Notes: generated by a model from the letters alone, not told the origin. DNA of 58,706 nt from Levilactobacillus suantsaiihabitans (GCF_004745505.1 NZ_RKLX01000018.1:1-58706); one strand, 5' to 3'; counted from the first letter of the stretch, positions 36,513 to 44,674 are shown. A program made the numbers and translations.

Positions 36513-36875
36513 TGTTTCTCACTCCTTAGGTCAACCCTTGGTCAGAAGTCCCCCAAGGATTTTTTCGGTCTAGTAATAATATACCTTTTCCCAAGCGCCC
36601 TGTAAATGGTCGATTTAAGAAAATCGTATAAAGGCTATTTCCGAACATTATGACACTTAATTACTCACGGGAACCGGTCTATTCGGGGGCTAACCGAACG
36701 ACCGGCTGTTTTTGCTAAAAGGATTTACCTTTAACATTTTCCCTAATTTTCAAAGAACAAAAAGAAGCTACGCCGCCCGCCTCTATGTGGAGGGCGACAC
36801 TAAGTTGCCAAGTGATATCTGTATAACTAAAACCGTAAAATCTGAGGTAACCGAACTTCCCGAGCTTTCAAACAT

Positions 36876-36921
36876 AAAAAACGGGCTTCAAGTTGGGTGT
36901 TAATCAATCACTTGAAGTCCG
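36876..36921 (-). terminator. Terminator of the large ncRNA
   Basis: 12-bp minus-strand stem (CGGACTTCAAGT with ACTTGAAGCCCG, one G-U), followed by six T at 36876-36881. Confidence 0.9.
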
Positions 36922-37444
36922 CTAACTCTCGGAAAGGAGGTTGTGATTACTAAATTTCCGTTTCGTAATCATTGTAATTCTTGATCGCCTCATAACTAAA
37001 ATTCTCGTCGAGCGGCCGCAGCCAATCAAATCAATTTTTGGATTAGTTTCTGGCTGCCGTTTCAACGTCTTACCAGTGGAACTTAATTCCCTCATTACTA
37101 ACACAAGACACGCTTTAACGATTCTTCTTGAAATCCTTGCATGACCCTTGTTGCCGTAACATCCGAGCTCTAGCTACTACCTGGAACTGTTTACAAGTCT
37201 TCAAACATCTACGCTTAACTTACAAGCATTAAGTTTCAAACCCTATTCAATTTTCAGTGGAACATTCGTGAAACCAAAACCTGGATCTGCCAGAGTTCGT
37301 TAGAAGGTTTACCGGAGTTGTCATCTATCTTTCAGTATCTTGGAGCTAATTCTTAAAACCTGACTCACGTCAAAACGGAAATCGGTTTCTTGGAACTTGG
37401 TACTTAAAGCATCTGGAACATCACAACTCTTAATTCCTTTCCGC
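36876..37444 (-). ncRNA. Candidate large structured non-coding RNA (~569 nt)
   Basis: No credible ORF in 569 nt: the longest minus frame has 60 codons and no ribosome site. A promoter at 37451-37479 predicts the start at 37444. The first bases CGGAAAGGA (37443-37435) and GTTGTGAT (37427-37420) pair perfectly with ATCACAAC (36947-36940) and TCCTTTCCG (36938-36930). This gives a 17-bp helix (9 + 8 bp, 7x1 internal loop) joining the two ends of the RNA, directly before a 12-bp terminator hairpin with six T. Internal hairpins include AACTTA/TAAGTT (loop 7) and GCAGCCA/TGGCTGC (37057-37051 with 37024-37018). End pairing, length and isolation resemble ROOL-type ornate large RNAs; homology is not proven. 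The region is AT-richer than its neighbours. Confidence 0.75.
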
Positions 37445-37450
37445 ACCATC

Positions 37451-37479
37451 ATAGTATCATAGGCTGTAAGCGTTTGCAA
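37451..37479 (-). promoter_or_regulatory. Promoter of the large ncRNA with overlapping cre-like site
   Basis: -35 TTGCAA (37474-37479), 17-nt spacer, extended -10 TGA-TACTAT (37456-37451); an A/T-rich UP-like stretch lies upstream. Positions 37465-37478 read TGTAAGCGTTTGCA on plus, 13 of 14 to the CcpA consensus TGWNANCGNTNWCA, so carbon-catabolite control is plausible. Confidence 0.65.
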
Positions 37480-37522
37480 CAAAAACACCCGATTTTTTGT
37501 TCATTTCCGAACAAATTAGCCG

Positions 37523-37556
37523 AAAAAAATACCGTTGACCGCAGCCAACAGTATTT
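37523..37556 (-). terminator. Terminator of the NmrA-like gene or a small RNA
   Basis: Minus-strand stem AATACTGTTG..CAACGGTATT followed by seven T. It separates upstream transcription from the large ncRNA. Confidence 0.85.
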
Positions 37557-37689
37557 CCGCAACGTATGAATCAATTCCCGGCAAAATCCATGGGTTCTTG
37601 TTTGGAGGAAAAGTTTCACAGAATGAGCTTAGCAAATTGATTCCTAATTTAAAATGTTACACGGTCGTGCGGAGCTCTTCTCAACGCAC
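37523..37689 (-). ncRNA. Possible small RNA or structured 3' UTR
   Basis: A minus-strand -10 TATAAC (37701-37696) precedes a ~167-nt stretch with hairpin GTGCG..CGCAC, a perfect 9-bp inverted repeat GAATCAATT/AATTGATTC (37643-37635 with 37576-37568) and the terminator at 37523-37556. It may simply be the 3' UTR of the NmrA-like gene. Confidence 0.35.
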
Positions 37690-37759
37690 ACTTTAGTTAT
37701 ACCGCGAAATGACGTGGATTGCACCTTTTTTGAATCGCAATTTTTCAATGATGAACTGG

Positions 37760-38404
37760 TTACTTGACCCAAGCGGGTTTGTCGCCGTCCGTGTTGGGCT
37801 TGTTAACGCCTAAGGATTCGCGGATGGCCTTCGTTGGGGCCGCCACCAATTTGGCAACCAACGCTGCGATACTCTTGCGTGAAACCTCGGTGCCCTTGAA
37901 TGGTTCGCCCTTTTGCGTCGTCTCGTAGGCCACTTCATTTTTGTTGGAGAGCCAAGCGGGCCGTACGATGGTGTAATCCAGGTCGGAATCCTCGATGACC
38001 TTGGCCGCCGCCGCGTACGTCTGCAGGTAGCCGCCGTCTAACATCTGGTGATTCCACTGGCCAAATGCGCCCGGTACCTCGTCGTAAATGCCCAGCGTGG
38101 AGATCCAGATCAAGCGTTTCAGCCCACTGGCGTCCATGGCCGCCACCACGGCCTTGGCCTCGTCTTCGATGTTACTGCCGGCTAGGTTAGCGTAAACCAC
38201 ATCGATGCCCGCCATGGCAGCGGTCAAGTCGGCCTCGTTGGCCGCGTCGCCGTCGACCACCTTGACCCGGTCACTGGCGGCATCCGCTAAGCGTTGACTG
38301 TTGCGCAGAAATAGCGTGAGGTGGTTGTTCTGGTCGGCCAGCAATTGGGTCGTGGCCAGTCTAGCAATCTTTCCGTTCGCACCTAAAACTAATACATTTG
38401 TCAT
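37760..38404 (-). CDS. NAD(P)H-binding NmrA/atypical SDR oxidoreductase
   Basis: 214 aa. The Rossmann start VLVLGANGKIARLATTQLL carries the GxxGxxA/G dinucleotide motif of atypical short-chain dehydrogenases; DAANEADLTAAMAGIDVVYANL and ISTLGIYDEVPG follow the NmrA/YwnB pattern. The catalytic YxxxK is not classical, as usual in this group. Probably a redox-sensing or quinone-related enzyme. ATG behind AAAGGGG. Upstream a possible operator GTAACT..AGTATTAC overlaps the promoter region. Confidence 0.85.
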   Translation of the reverse strand: MTNVLVLGANGKIARLATTQLLADQNNHLTLFLRNSQRLADAASDRVKVVDGDAANEADLTAAMAGIDVVYANLAGSNIEDEAKAVVAAMDASGLKRLIWISTLGIYDEVPGAFGQWNHQMLDGGYLQTYAAAAKVIEDSDLDYTIVRPAWLSNKNEVAYETTQKGEPFKGTEVSRKSIAALVAKLVAAPTKAIRESLGVNKPNTDGDKPAWVK

Positions 38405-38506
38405 CTGAAGAACCCCTTTTCATTTTTGTTTACGGTTATACTGTAATACTCATAGTTACATTTAGCAAGTCAAAGGGCTTGAACTTTTTCTGGCAACATT
38501 GGTTTA

Positions 38507-38559
38507 GCTGGCCGCCTTGCCGTTCACTAAATATGGCTTGGAACGCGGTGGGCGGCCAA
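38507..38559 (+). repeat. Structured dispersed repeat, copy F (53-bp remnant with both ends)
   Basis: TGGCCGCC and GGCGGCCA form a perfect 8-bp terminal inverted repeat. Between them are CCGTT, AAATATGG and GGAACGCGGTG. It looks like an internal deletion that joined the outermost parts. Confidence 0.7.
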
Positions 38560-38589
38560 CTCACACCCAAGTTGCCGAAAAAAGCCCAC

Positions 38590-38620
38590 AAAAAAAGACC
38601 ATGGCTAGCCGCCATAGTCT
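38590..38620 (-). terminator. Terminator of the 38657-38923 gene
   Basis: Minus-strand AGACTATGGC..GCCATGGTCT followed by seven T. Confidence 0.9.
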
Positions 38621-38656
38621 CGCAGATTGCGTTTATTTTCGCTAACTGATAGACGC

Positions 38657-38923
38657 TTAGATCAACATCAACGTAACACCGTTGATGGGCGTCAGGCTGT
38701 CGCCCAAGTCGCCGAAGACCAGTTCTTTCTTGAAAACTGGTTGGTCTAATTCAGTTAAGTTCGTGTTCTTAATGGTCAGATGATAACGGCCATGCCGATC
38801 GCGCTTTAATTCATAGTTCACGAATTCTTGTTCAGGGGCGTAGTCAGCGAAACGAACGGCGTAAACGCCCAGCTGATGCGAAATAACCAGCCGAATTCCG
38901 TTTTCATCTCTAAAGATATGCAA
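38657..38923 (-). CDS. Small conserved-looking protein of unknown function
   Basis: 88 aa from a TTG at 38923, 10 bases behind AGGAG. Mixed alpha/beta sequence (LVISHQLGVYAVRFADYAP, RYHLTIKNTNL), no signal peptide or membrane helix, acidic C-terminal half. I do not recognise a family. Ribosome site, terminator and codon use comparable with its neighbours argue that it is real. Confidence 0.65.
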   Translation of the reverse strand: MHIFRDENGIRLVISHQLGVYAVRFADYAPEQEFVNYELKRDRHGRYHLTIKNTNLTELDQPVFKKELVFGDLGDSLTPINGVTLMLI

Positions 38924-39424
38924 AATGTGTTCACTCCTATATTGATTAGAACTTCAGCTGCCGCAAGGATGACAAACAAAAAGGAAGAGCCGCCACCGCG
39001 TCCCCTCCCTCGATATCGACATTCGCTCAATCAAAGATTTTGGAAACCCGCCGCGACTTATTTCGACAACCACGGTCGTTAAACCAATGATCAACCGCCA
39101 TGCGCACAGTGATGTTAGCCTGGCCAAACCACGTCCAGCTTGGTATCACCAGATAATTCCTCTATGTATCTTGATTGTACCATACTTACCTTGAAAAGAT
39201 TAGCTTCCTGCGAAATATCCTGGCGACGGGTGTTGGGTGGGCGGTTTCGGCTTACGCTACTAGGATTAGCCGATATGAACATTTTAATAATTGGCCCCAA
39301 ATCAGCTAATAATCACGGCTAATTTCGGTCGTGCCCTTGCCAGTCCTGGCTTAAAATGCTTCAATGATTAATAACAACGTCGTTTAATGATTAATCCCAA
39401 CGATGGGCAGATGGAGGCTCTGAA
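38924..39424. other. Intergenic region between divergent genes
   Basis: No convincing gene in 500 bp. It contains the start regions of both divergent neighbours. A short hydrophobic minus frame near 38950-39010 has no ribosome site of its own. Confidence 0.4.
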
Positions 39425-40021
39425 ATGGCAAATACGAAAAATAGTCAGGCTGCTAAGATTCGGCAGCAAATTATCGCGTGGCTGCAAGATGACCAGCAAG
39501 CAGAGGTGGTGTCAGCGGAGAAATTCCCGGGGATCCGGGGGATTCGGGCCGTTAAGCTACGGCAAATGCTGGGCGACCTCGGCTACAAGTCGTCCGTGGT
39601 CATGGGCGCCATCTCGGCCGCACCATCGATTGACGAACGCATCAAGAAGGCCGCTGTGAAGCCGCGCGAGGTTTATTATTATTTTGATGCTGGCGAAACG
39701 GATTCAGCCGCCACATCCTCAGTCGCTGCGACCCCCGCTACGGCGGCCAGCCCTGCCGTGACGGTGGCCCCAACGACGGCCCGGTTTAGTCAACCGGCCC
39801 CCGGCCTCGCTGGCACGCCAGCCTTCGCCCAGGTCGTGACCACCAATCAACACCTGAGCCAAGCTATCGATGACTTGTTGGCTGCCGCCGAACGACAACG
39901 CCCCCTCAGTGATTTGGAACTGAACTTCTTGACCGACTTTGCCGCGCAGGTCGCTAAGCAAGGCGAACTATTGCAAAACTTTGCCACCCAATCCAAGATC
40001 GACCATTTGCGCCGCGGTTAG
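39425..40021 (+). CDS. Protein of unknown function with Ala/Thr/Pro linker
   Basis: 198 aa, ATG behind ATGGAGG. The N-terminal ~85 residues form a compact helical, basic domain (SQAAKIRQQIIAWLQDD, GIRAVKLRQMLGDLGYKSSV), perhaps winged-helix-like. An Ala/Thr/Pro-rich linker (~95-145) leads to a C-terminal helical, acidic stretch (DDLLAAAERQRPLSDLELNF) likely to oligomerise. No signal peptide. Family not recognised; DNA binding by the N-terminal domain is a guess. Confidence 0.7.
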   Translation: MANTKNSQAAKIRQQIIAWLQDDQQAEVVSAEKFPGIRGIRAVKLRQMLGDLGYKSSVVMGAISAAPSIDERIKKAAVKPREVYYYFDAGETDSAATSSVAATPATAASPAVTVAPTTARFSQPAPGLAGTPAFAQVVTTNQHLSQAIDDLLAAAERQRPLSDLELNFLTDFAAQVAKQGELLQNFATQSKIDHLRRG

Positions 40022-40144
40022 GCAAGTCACCTAAGGGTTTCCCCCAGTATTTGCGCAAATCCCACCGTTTTGTCGGAAAGTTCTTGACTTTTAGTCATCC
40101 AACCCTTACTCTGTTATAAATTACTTTTATGGGGGACGACGCCA

Positions 40145-40402
40145 ATGGCTTTACATGAAGACAATCGCGTATTTTGCGAAAAAACGGAACTCTTTTCCGA
40201 CGCTTTCTACGGTACGATTACCAAGATCTACGAACATTCCGCACTGGTGAAGGTTGAACCTGACCAACTCTCCAAGAAGGAAACTGACAAAATCGATTCC
40301 TTCGGCGACCTCGTCGTGATTCGGCTGAGCGAATTACAACTGGTCGACGCAGCGGGCAAGCCACTCAAGGAACCGGCTGAAGAATTAGAAGCAGCTGAAT
40401 AA
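40145..40402 (+). CDS. DUF2187 family protein (YkvS-like)
   Basis: 85 aa. The core DAFYGTITKIYEHSALVKV with later GDLVVIRLSELQLV fits DUF2187, a small beta-barrel-like (KOW-type) domain; the C-terminal 12 residues are acidic. Function unknown. ATG behind GGGGGA; an AT-rich -10 (TATAAA) lies about 30 bp before it. Terminator at 40411-40438. Confidence 0.85.
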   Translation: MALHEDNRVFCEKTELFSDAFYGTITKIYEHSALVKVEPDQLSKKETDKIDSFGDLVVIRLSELQLVDAAGKPLKEPAEELEAAE

Positions 40403-40410
40403 ATACGGTG

Positions 40411-40438
40411 AAGACTGGGACTGATCCCGGTCTTTTTT
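40411..40438 (+). terminator. Terminator of the DUF2187 gene
   Basis: AAGACTGGGA..TCCCGGTCTT followed by T residues. Confidence 0.9.
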
Positions 40439-40578
40439 GTTTGGGAGTGGGAAAAAAGGCGATTAGCCGGCGAGCAGTAAGGCTGATACCCGAAGAATCC
40501 TGGTCTCGGATTGTTGGGTTATCAGTTTTAAGCGATCCTGCCTTTTGGCGCACGTTTCAGCTACGTAAAAGTGATGCG

Positions 40579-40613
40579 AACGAGCTTGGGAGTTTTTTCC
40601 AGGCTCGTTTTGT
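40579..40613 (+). terminator. Orphan terminator-like hairpin
   Basis: AACGAGCTTGG..CCAGGCTCGTT followed by TTGTTTG on plus. No gene precedes it after the DUF2187 terminator; it may end a small unrecognised transcript from 40440 onward. Confidence 0.45.
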
Positions 40614-40714
40614 TTGCCCAGAATACCACGCCCCGCGCCCGCCGCCAAGAGTTTTCGTTTTAACCGCCAAATGAGTCAGCCGCTCACTCACTAAGGGGCT
40701 TAGCCATTGGCCGC

Positions 40715-40752
40715 TAAAAAAGGAATGGGCGCTGAAACGTTCCCATCCCTTC
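40715..40752 (-). terminator. Terminator of the MarR gene
   Basis: Minus-strand AAGGGATGGGA..CCCATTCCTT followed by T residues. Confidence 0.85.
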
Positions 40753-40758
40753 TCAAGC

Positions 40759-41139
40759 TTACTTCAAAATCTCAGCCAGCTGCCCCATTAAGACTGGCAG
40801 TTCGGCCGCCAAGGATTCATTCACGTGCTCCTCAATCTTCCGGCCCCGCGCCGTAACTTGGAACACGTGATACCGCCGATCAGTCGGCAAGGTCTCGTCC
40901 TGAATGTAACCGCCATTTAACAAGCGGCTGATTTGAATCGACACCATCGACTGGCCAACGTTTAACCGGCGGGACAACTCACTGGTGCTGACCTTTTCTG
41001 TGACTAACTCATGTAAAATCCGATACTGTTCAAACGTGAGGGCATCCCCGCTGCTTGGTCGTTTGATGAACGGTCGTAACAACGAATTCAATTGATGGAT
41101 GCGCTGCACGTCCTCAGCTAATTTGTGCGCTTCGATCAT
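40759..41139 (-). CDS. MarR-family transcriptional regulator
   Basis: 126 aa from the ATG at 41139 (MIEAHKLAED), with AGGAGG upstream; the frame extends 16 codons more without a signal. The winged helix is LTFEQYRILHELVTEKVSTS then ELSRRLNVGQSMVSIQISRL, with a wing GYIQDETLPTDRRYHVFQVT containing the conserved DxRxxxxxxT. It is probably a dimeric repressor responding to small aromatic ligands or oxidants. Targets unknown; no neighbouring exporter. Confidence 0.9.
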   Translation of the reverse strand: MIEAHKLAEDVQRIHQLNSLLRPFIKRPSSGDALTFEQYRILHELVTEKVSTSELSRRLNVGQSMVSIQISRLLNGGYIQDETLPTDRRYHVFQVTARGRKIEEHVNESLAAELPVLMGQLAEILK

Positions 41140-41381
41140 GACTCTCTTCCTCCTCGTGACTGCCAGCGGCTTATGCTCCACTGGCAAGCCCTAACATAGT
41201 CCTCGTTCGAAATAATTCGTTAGTGGCCAAAAAGGTTGACCCCTAACGCATCTCTTCTAACTATACTAGCATAAATGACTGACTATATTATAAACAAATT
41301 ACATCTTAGCTAAAATTCATTATAAATTTGATTGTATTTGCATGTCATGAACCCCTGTCACTCCCCGTCATAACAGTCGTT

Positions 41382-42164
41382 TCAGCGGTCGTCGGTCAAA
41401 TGCCACGGATGGGCGTCTCTCTGAGCGAGATCGCGTAAAATAGCTTCGATCTCTGCCAACCCCATTGGGATGTTCGCCTTGCGGACCAGTTGCCAGCAAA
41501 GCATCAGGTCCCGGTAGTCGGCGAACTCCCGCACATCACGTCCGAAGCTCGATTTACGCAGGTCTTTGGCGTCATGCTTCGCTTGCATAAACTGCCACAA
41601 GCGCTGCTGAAAGTCCTGCAGTTCCCGCGCTTCATGAAGCTTCTTCTGCAACCGGGGCGGTGTATCCCGAAAAATCAGCGACACGCCGTCGTCAATCAAC
41701 ACACGGACGGTTCCCCGCCGTGGGCCCGCAACAATGTGCTTGATGTGCTGACCATTGACCCAGCTAGTATTGTTGGCGCTCGCCGGTCGTTCCGTGGTGA
41801 TCAACTGCAAGTCCCCATCGACAAATGGCGTGGGCCCACTCAACCGACAGCGCTCTAATTCCAAGTCCAGGTCAGACCAATTGACGGCACTCAGGGTGCA
41901 AAGCTTTGTCAACAACTTGTTGGCTGACGCAGACGTCCGGAAGAAGCCTTCGTTTTTGGTCCAAACGACGGTGTCCGCCAGCTGATGCGGCGTGCGGAAG
42001 TTCTTAATGAACAGGACCGCAGACCAATCCAGGTCCCACGGCCGCTCGTTGACCACGCGGGTCACGTCGGCGGGGCGCAACTTAGTAAAATCAACCGTTG
42101 CCGTTGCCCGGGCTTGTTGGTACCACTGGTCGGTTAACCCTTCTAAATAAGACGCTTCCATCAT
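41382..42164 (-). CDS. ComK-like protein with extended N- and C-termini
   Basis: 260 aa from the ATG at 42164. Residues ~120-190 align by eye to B. subtilis ComK: its block CGWISHVHVK corresponds to TSWVNGQHIK here, followed by VRVLIDDGVSLIF (ComK TEVTFSNGKTMEL) and a helix LQKKLHEARELQDFQQRL. The preceding ~110 residues and the last ~70 are extra to ComK, whose length is 192 aa. ComK activates late competence genes by binding AT-rich boxes. Alternatively this is only a lactobacillar orphan family with a related fold. Weak ribosome site GGGTGA. A MarR gene lies downstream and an XRE-like gene diverges upstream. Confidence 0.5.
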   Translation of the reverse strand: MMEASYLEGLTDQWYQQARATATVDFTKLRPADVTRVVNERPWDLDWSAVLFIKNFRTPHQLADTVVWTKNEGFFRTSASANKLLTKLCTLSAVNWSDLDLELERCRLSGPTPFVDGDLQLITTERPASANNTSWVNGQHIKHIVAGPRRGTVRVLIDDGVSLIFRDTPPRLQKKLHEARELQDFQQRLWQFMQAKHDAKDLRKSSFGRDVREFADYRDLMLCWQLVRKANIPMGLAEIEAILRDLAQRDAHPWHLTDDR

Positions 42165-42368
42165 CTGTTCACCCAAGAGTTATTTCAACGGCGATACTAT
42201 CTGGGTTTCCCTTGACCCGGCTATAGATTCTCACAAAACACGAATAATAGCAAGAAAGATGCATTGGCCGGATTTTTCTATAAATACTGTTATACCGCAA
42301 TTAAAATCCCAATAACCCGTTGTGGGGGACAATTATTATTTCTGTATAAGTCGAACTATAATTATTTT

Positions 42369-42434
42369 AATATCGAATTTATTCGGATATTCTCACGAAT
42401 CTTTCACTTAGGTGCCATAAAAGGTTGGTATACT
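42369..42434 (+). promoter_or_regulatory. Promoter and palindrome upstream of the XRE-like gene
   Basis: Palindrome AATATC-GAAT/ATTC-G-GATATT (42369-42391, one bulge) lies ahead of a -10 TATACT (42429-42434), the -35 being weak. It may be an autoregulatory operator for one of the divergent regulators. Confidence 0.4.
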
Positions 42435-42462
42435 GGGCAAAGATGAGAAAAGGAGGTAGTCG

Positions 42463-43119
42463 ATGATGACGACACGGCACAGTTTGGGCACGGTTTTAAC
42501 GCAGATCCGCTTCATTCTCGCAGACGGCGCAACGGCCGCGGAAGTCTTGTGTGACGCGGATGTTCCGGCCTGGTATTTGACCGAGCTGGAACGCGACCAC
42601 ATTACGCGGCCCAACGATGAATTGTTGGCGTTGATTTGCCAAGCTTACGAACTGAGCGAACAAACCGTGGGGAACTTGCGTCAGGCCCCCCACCTCGCAG
42701 CTGCCATTGCCCAAATTGCCCGTGCTCGTGATCACGAATTAGCCACTCGTTTGCGCCAACGCATGATGAGCTGGCCCGACAGCGCCACTACAGCCGCCAC
42801 TGAACCGGTCATTCAGATGAGCGACCCGGCAGCCAAGCACAGCTACGCCGATATTTTGAGGTGCGTCCGCCAACGGATCGAATGGTGCCCCATCCTGGTC
42901 TCGGCCCTCTACTACCGCGTTTCCCCAATGGCCTATTGGCAAATGGAAGCCGCTCAGCTCGCCGTAACGCCCGAGGTCAAGCAGCTGTTGGGGTACCGAC
43001 TAGAATGTGACGATTTGACGCCATTCCTTCACGCAGACGACCTGTATACGGCCATTTGCCAACACTTGGATCTCTGCAAGAAGAGTCTGCCGGTGCAGTT
43101 GCGGTTACCCGGTTGTTAG
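42463..43119 (+). CDS. XRE-like helix-turn-helix protein
   Basis: 218 aa, ATG behind AGGAGG. Residues ~8-68 match the layout of an XRE/HTH_3 domain (LGTVLTQIRFILADGATAAE, ADVPAWYLTELERD as recognition segment, NDELLALICQAYEL), although the Gly-rich turn is altered. A second, similar helical module (~130-205, DILRCVRQRIEWCPILVSAL, YWQMEAAQLAVTPEVKQLLG) suggests an internal duplication. No enzymatic domain. It is divergent from the ComK-like gene and convergent with the S-layer gene. Confidence 0.7.
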   Translation: MMTTRHSLGTVLTQIRFILADGATAAEVLCDADVPAWYLTELERDHITRPNDELLALICQAYELSEQTVGNLRQAPHLAAAIAQIARARDHELATRLRQRMMSWPDSATTAATEPVIQMSDPAAKHSYADILRCVRQRIEWCPILVSALYYRVSPMAYWQMEAAQLAVTPEVKQLLGYRLECDDLTPFLHADDLYTAICQHLDLCKKSLPVQLRLPGC

Positions 43120-43133
43120 GCGTTTTTGTGCGC

Positions 43134-43166
43134 AAAAAATCCCCGCCCAGATTGGACGAGGATTTT
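43134..43166. terminator. Bidirectional terminator between XRE-like and S-layer genes
   Basis: AAATCCCCGCCC..GGACGAGGATTT with T runs on both strands, serving the two convergent genes. Confidence 0.85.
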
Positions 43167-43190
43167 CGTTTCACTTAGGTTAGTCGTTGA

Positions 43191-44483
43191 CTAGTTGGCT
43201 GGGGTGAACGTACCAGTCGTCGTAGTTGAAGTAACTGAACCCTTTTCAGCTGTGTAATAGATAGTGGATTTGTTTCCACCGAAGACACCATCAGTGGCAC
43301 TTTGCAGCGTGAACTTGTAAGCAACAAAGGTACCGTCAGTATTCTTAGTGTCGGTAACAACAGTGAATTCACCAGCGCCATCGGCCTTCAAGTGAGTTTC
43401 AATATCACTTGCCTTGGCAGTTAAGCCATTGGCTTGCTTAAAGAAGGTGTCTGCTTGGATCTTAGCAACAACATCAGCTGGGAATGCTAATGAGGATTGT
43501 GCTTCAGTCATATCAGCATTGTAAACCTTCAGCGTTGTGCCCAACGTAATCGCGTTGTTTTCGGTAACGTAAACCGTTTCCGTTGACTTCTTGGCGTAGT
43601 TGGCCGTCGTCGTACCGAAGGCAGAAGCTGCGTCAGAACCGGCAATCGTGTAACCAGCTGGCACTAAAGCCTTGGCCTGCGTGTAAGCTTGAGCTGACGT
43701 AATCGTGTCCCCTGTAGGGAATTCATAAACAGCTGAAGAAACTTGCGCACCATTGGCCTTGTTTACGAAGTTGAACGTAATCCCGTTTTCAGCCTTGGCA
43801 GTGTCGCTCTTAGCTGGGGTAACAGCCTTAGCGTAGATCCAGCCACTGATGGCAGGGTTCTTAGCGTCCTTGACGTAGTAGTAAACGGAACCTTCGCGAG
43901 TCTTCTTAACGGCGTCGGTAACCGTCAAAACATCACTGGCGTAAGCAGAAGTGTCTTTGATTTGCTTAGAAGCCTTGTATTGGGTGTACTTAGGTGCATC
44001 CCACGTTACGTTAGACTTACCAGGCTTGGCAAAGTAAACGGTCGTGTTGCTTGGCATCGTAACCTTAGTCGTCGTGTTAGCAGAAGCAACACCGCCAGCA
44101 AAGGTACCTTCCTTCTTACCACCGTAGATATAACCACGGTACTTACCGTTCATGGAAACGATCTTGTAGTAAACGGAACCCTTGTTGGTAACCTTTTGGT
44201 AGTAAGCGCGGAAGTAGTCAGCGGACTTCTTGGAGTTAGCTAACTTCTTCATCGTCTTCTTGGAAGCAACGACCTTAGCACCCTTAACAGTCCCTGGCTT
44301 TGAGTAAAGCGCGTTCTTACCAGTTACCTCAACGTTACGGGTGTCGCCAGCAGTCTTCAAAGTCTTGCTGGAAGTTACCTTGGCTTTGGAAGCGGCATTA
44401 GCAGTCGTCGATACTGAAGCAACGGCGCCTAAGCTTAATACAGCTAAACCAACGTAAAGTGATTTTGTTAAACTTGACTTCAT
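43191..44483 (-). CDS. S-layer protein, L. brevis SlpA/SlpB type (copy 1)
   Basis: 430 aa. Signal peptide 1-30 (SLYVGLAVLSLGAVASVSTTANA). The N-terminal ~140 residues are the conserved wall-binding part of L. brevis S-layer proteins ([49 protein letters not shown]), rich in Lys. The rest is a Thr/Ala/Val-rich assembly part differing from the other two copies. No LPXTG; attachment is non-covalent. Promoter -10 TATACT at 44530-44535, ribosome site AGAGGAG. It is separated from copy 2 by a strong terminator, so each gene is independently expressed and could be condition-specific. Confidence 0.92.
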   Translation of the reverse strand: MKSSLTKSLYVGLAVLSLGAVASVSTTANAASKAKVTSSKTLKTAGDTRNVEVTGKNALYSKPGTVKGAKVVASKKTMKKLANSKKSADYFRAYYQKVTNKGSVYYKIVSMNGKYRGYIYGGKKEGTFAGGVASANTTTKVTMPSNTTVYFAKPGKSNVTWDAPKYTQYKASKQIKDTSAYASDVLTVTDAVKKTREGSVYYYVKDAKNPAISGWIYAKAVTPAKSDTAKAENGITFNFVNKANGAQVSSAVYEFPTGDTITSAQAYTQAKALVPAGYTIAGSDAASAFGTTTANYAKKSTETVYVTENNAITLGTTLKVYNADMTEAQSSLAFPADVVAKIQADTFFKQANGLTAKASDIETHLKADGAGEFTVVTDTKNTDGTFVAYKFTLQSATDGVFGGNKSTIYYTAEKGSVTSTTTTGTFTPAN

Positions 44484-44529
44484 TTTGTGTTGTCTCCTCT
44501 AAAATATAAGATTGTTTGTTAACAGTCCT

Positions 44530-44535
44530 AGTATA
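44530..44535 (-). promoter_or_regulatory. -10 box of S-layer gene copy 1
   Basis: TATACT preceded by GTTTGG; copies 2 and 3 also have TATACT (46112-46117 on minus, 50387-50392 on plus), with TGTTGG and TTTGC just upstream. Confidence 0.5.
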
Positions 44536-44604
44536 CCAAACATTAGGCGAGATTACGCTTATTTAGATATTCTTAACCTCATTCATCCGGGTTTATAATG
44601 GTTA

Positions 44605-44648
44605 AAAAGCCCCTAATCACGGGAAACTTCGTGATTAGGGGCTTTTCT
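44605..44648. terminator. Terminator behind S-layer gene copy 2
   Basis: Perfect 17-bp stem AAGCCCCTAATCACG../CGTGATTAGGGGCTT, with T residues on both sides; it works on both strands. Confidence 0.92.
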
Positions 44649-44674
44649 TCTGGCTAAGCTTAATTAACGATCAT

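Noticed and set aside
36712-36903. 63-codon plus frame upstream of the large ncRNA terminator
   Set aside because: No ribosome site, and its end runs through the terminator hairpin of the opposite strand.
36922-37104. 60-codon minus frame within the ncRNA candidate
   Set aside because: No ribosome site and no domain; its end contains the conserved closing helix, so an RNA role explains the sequence better.
38818-39030. 70-codon minus frame with a hydrophobic segment
   Set aside because: It overlaps the 38657-38923 gene in another frame and has no ribosome site.
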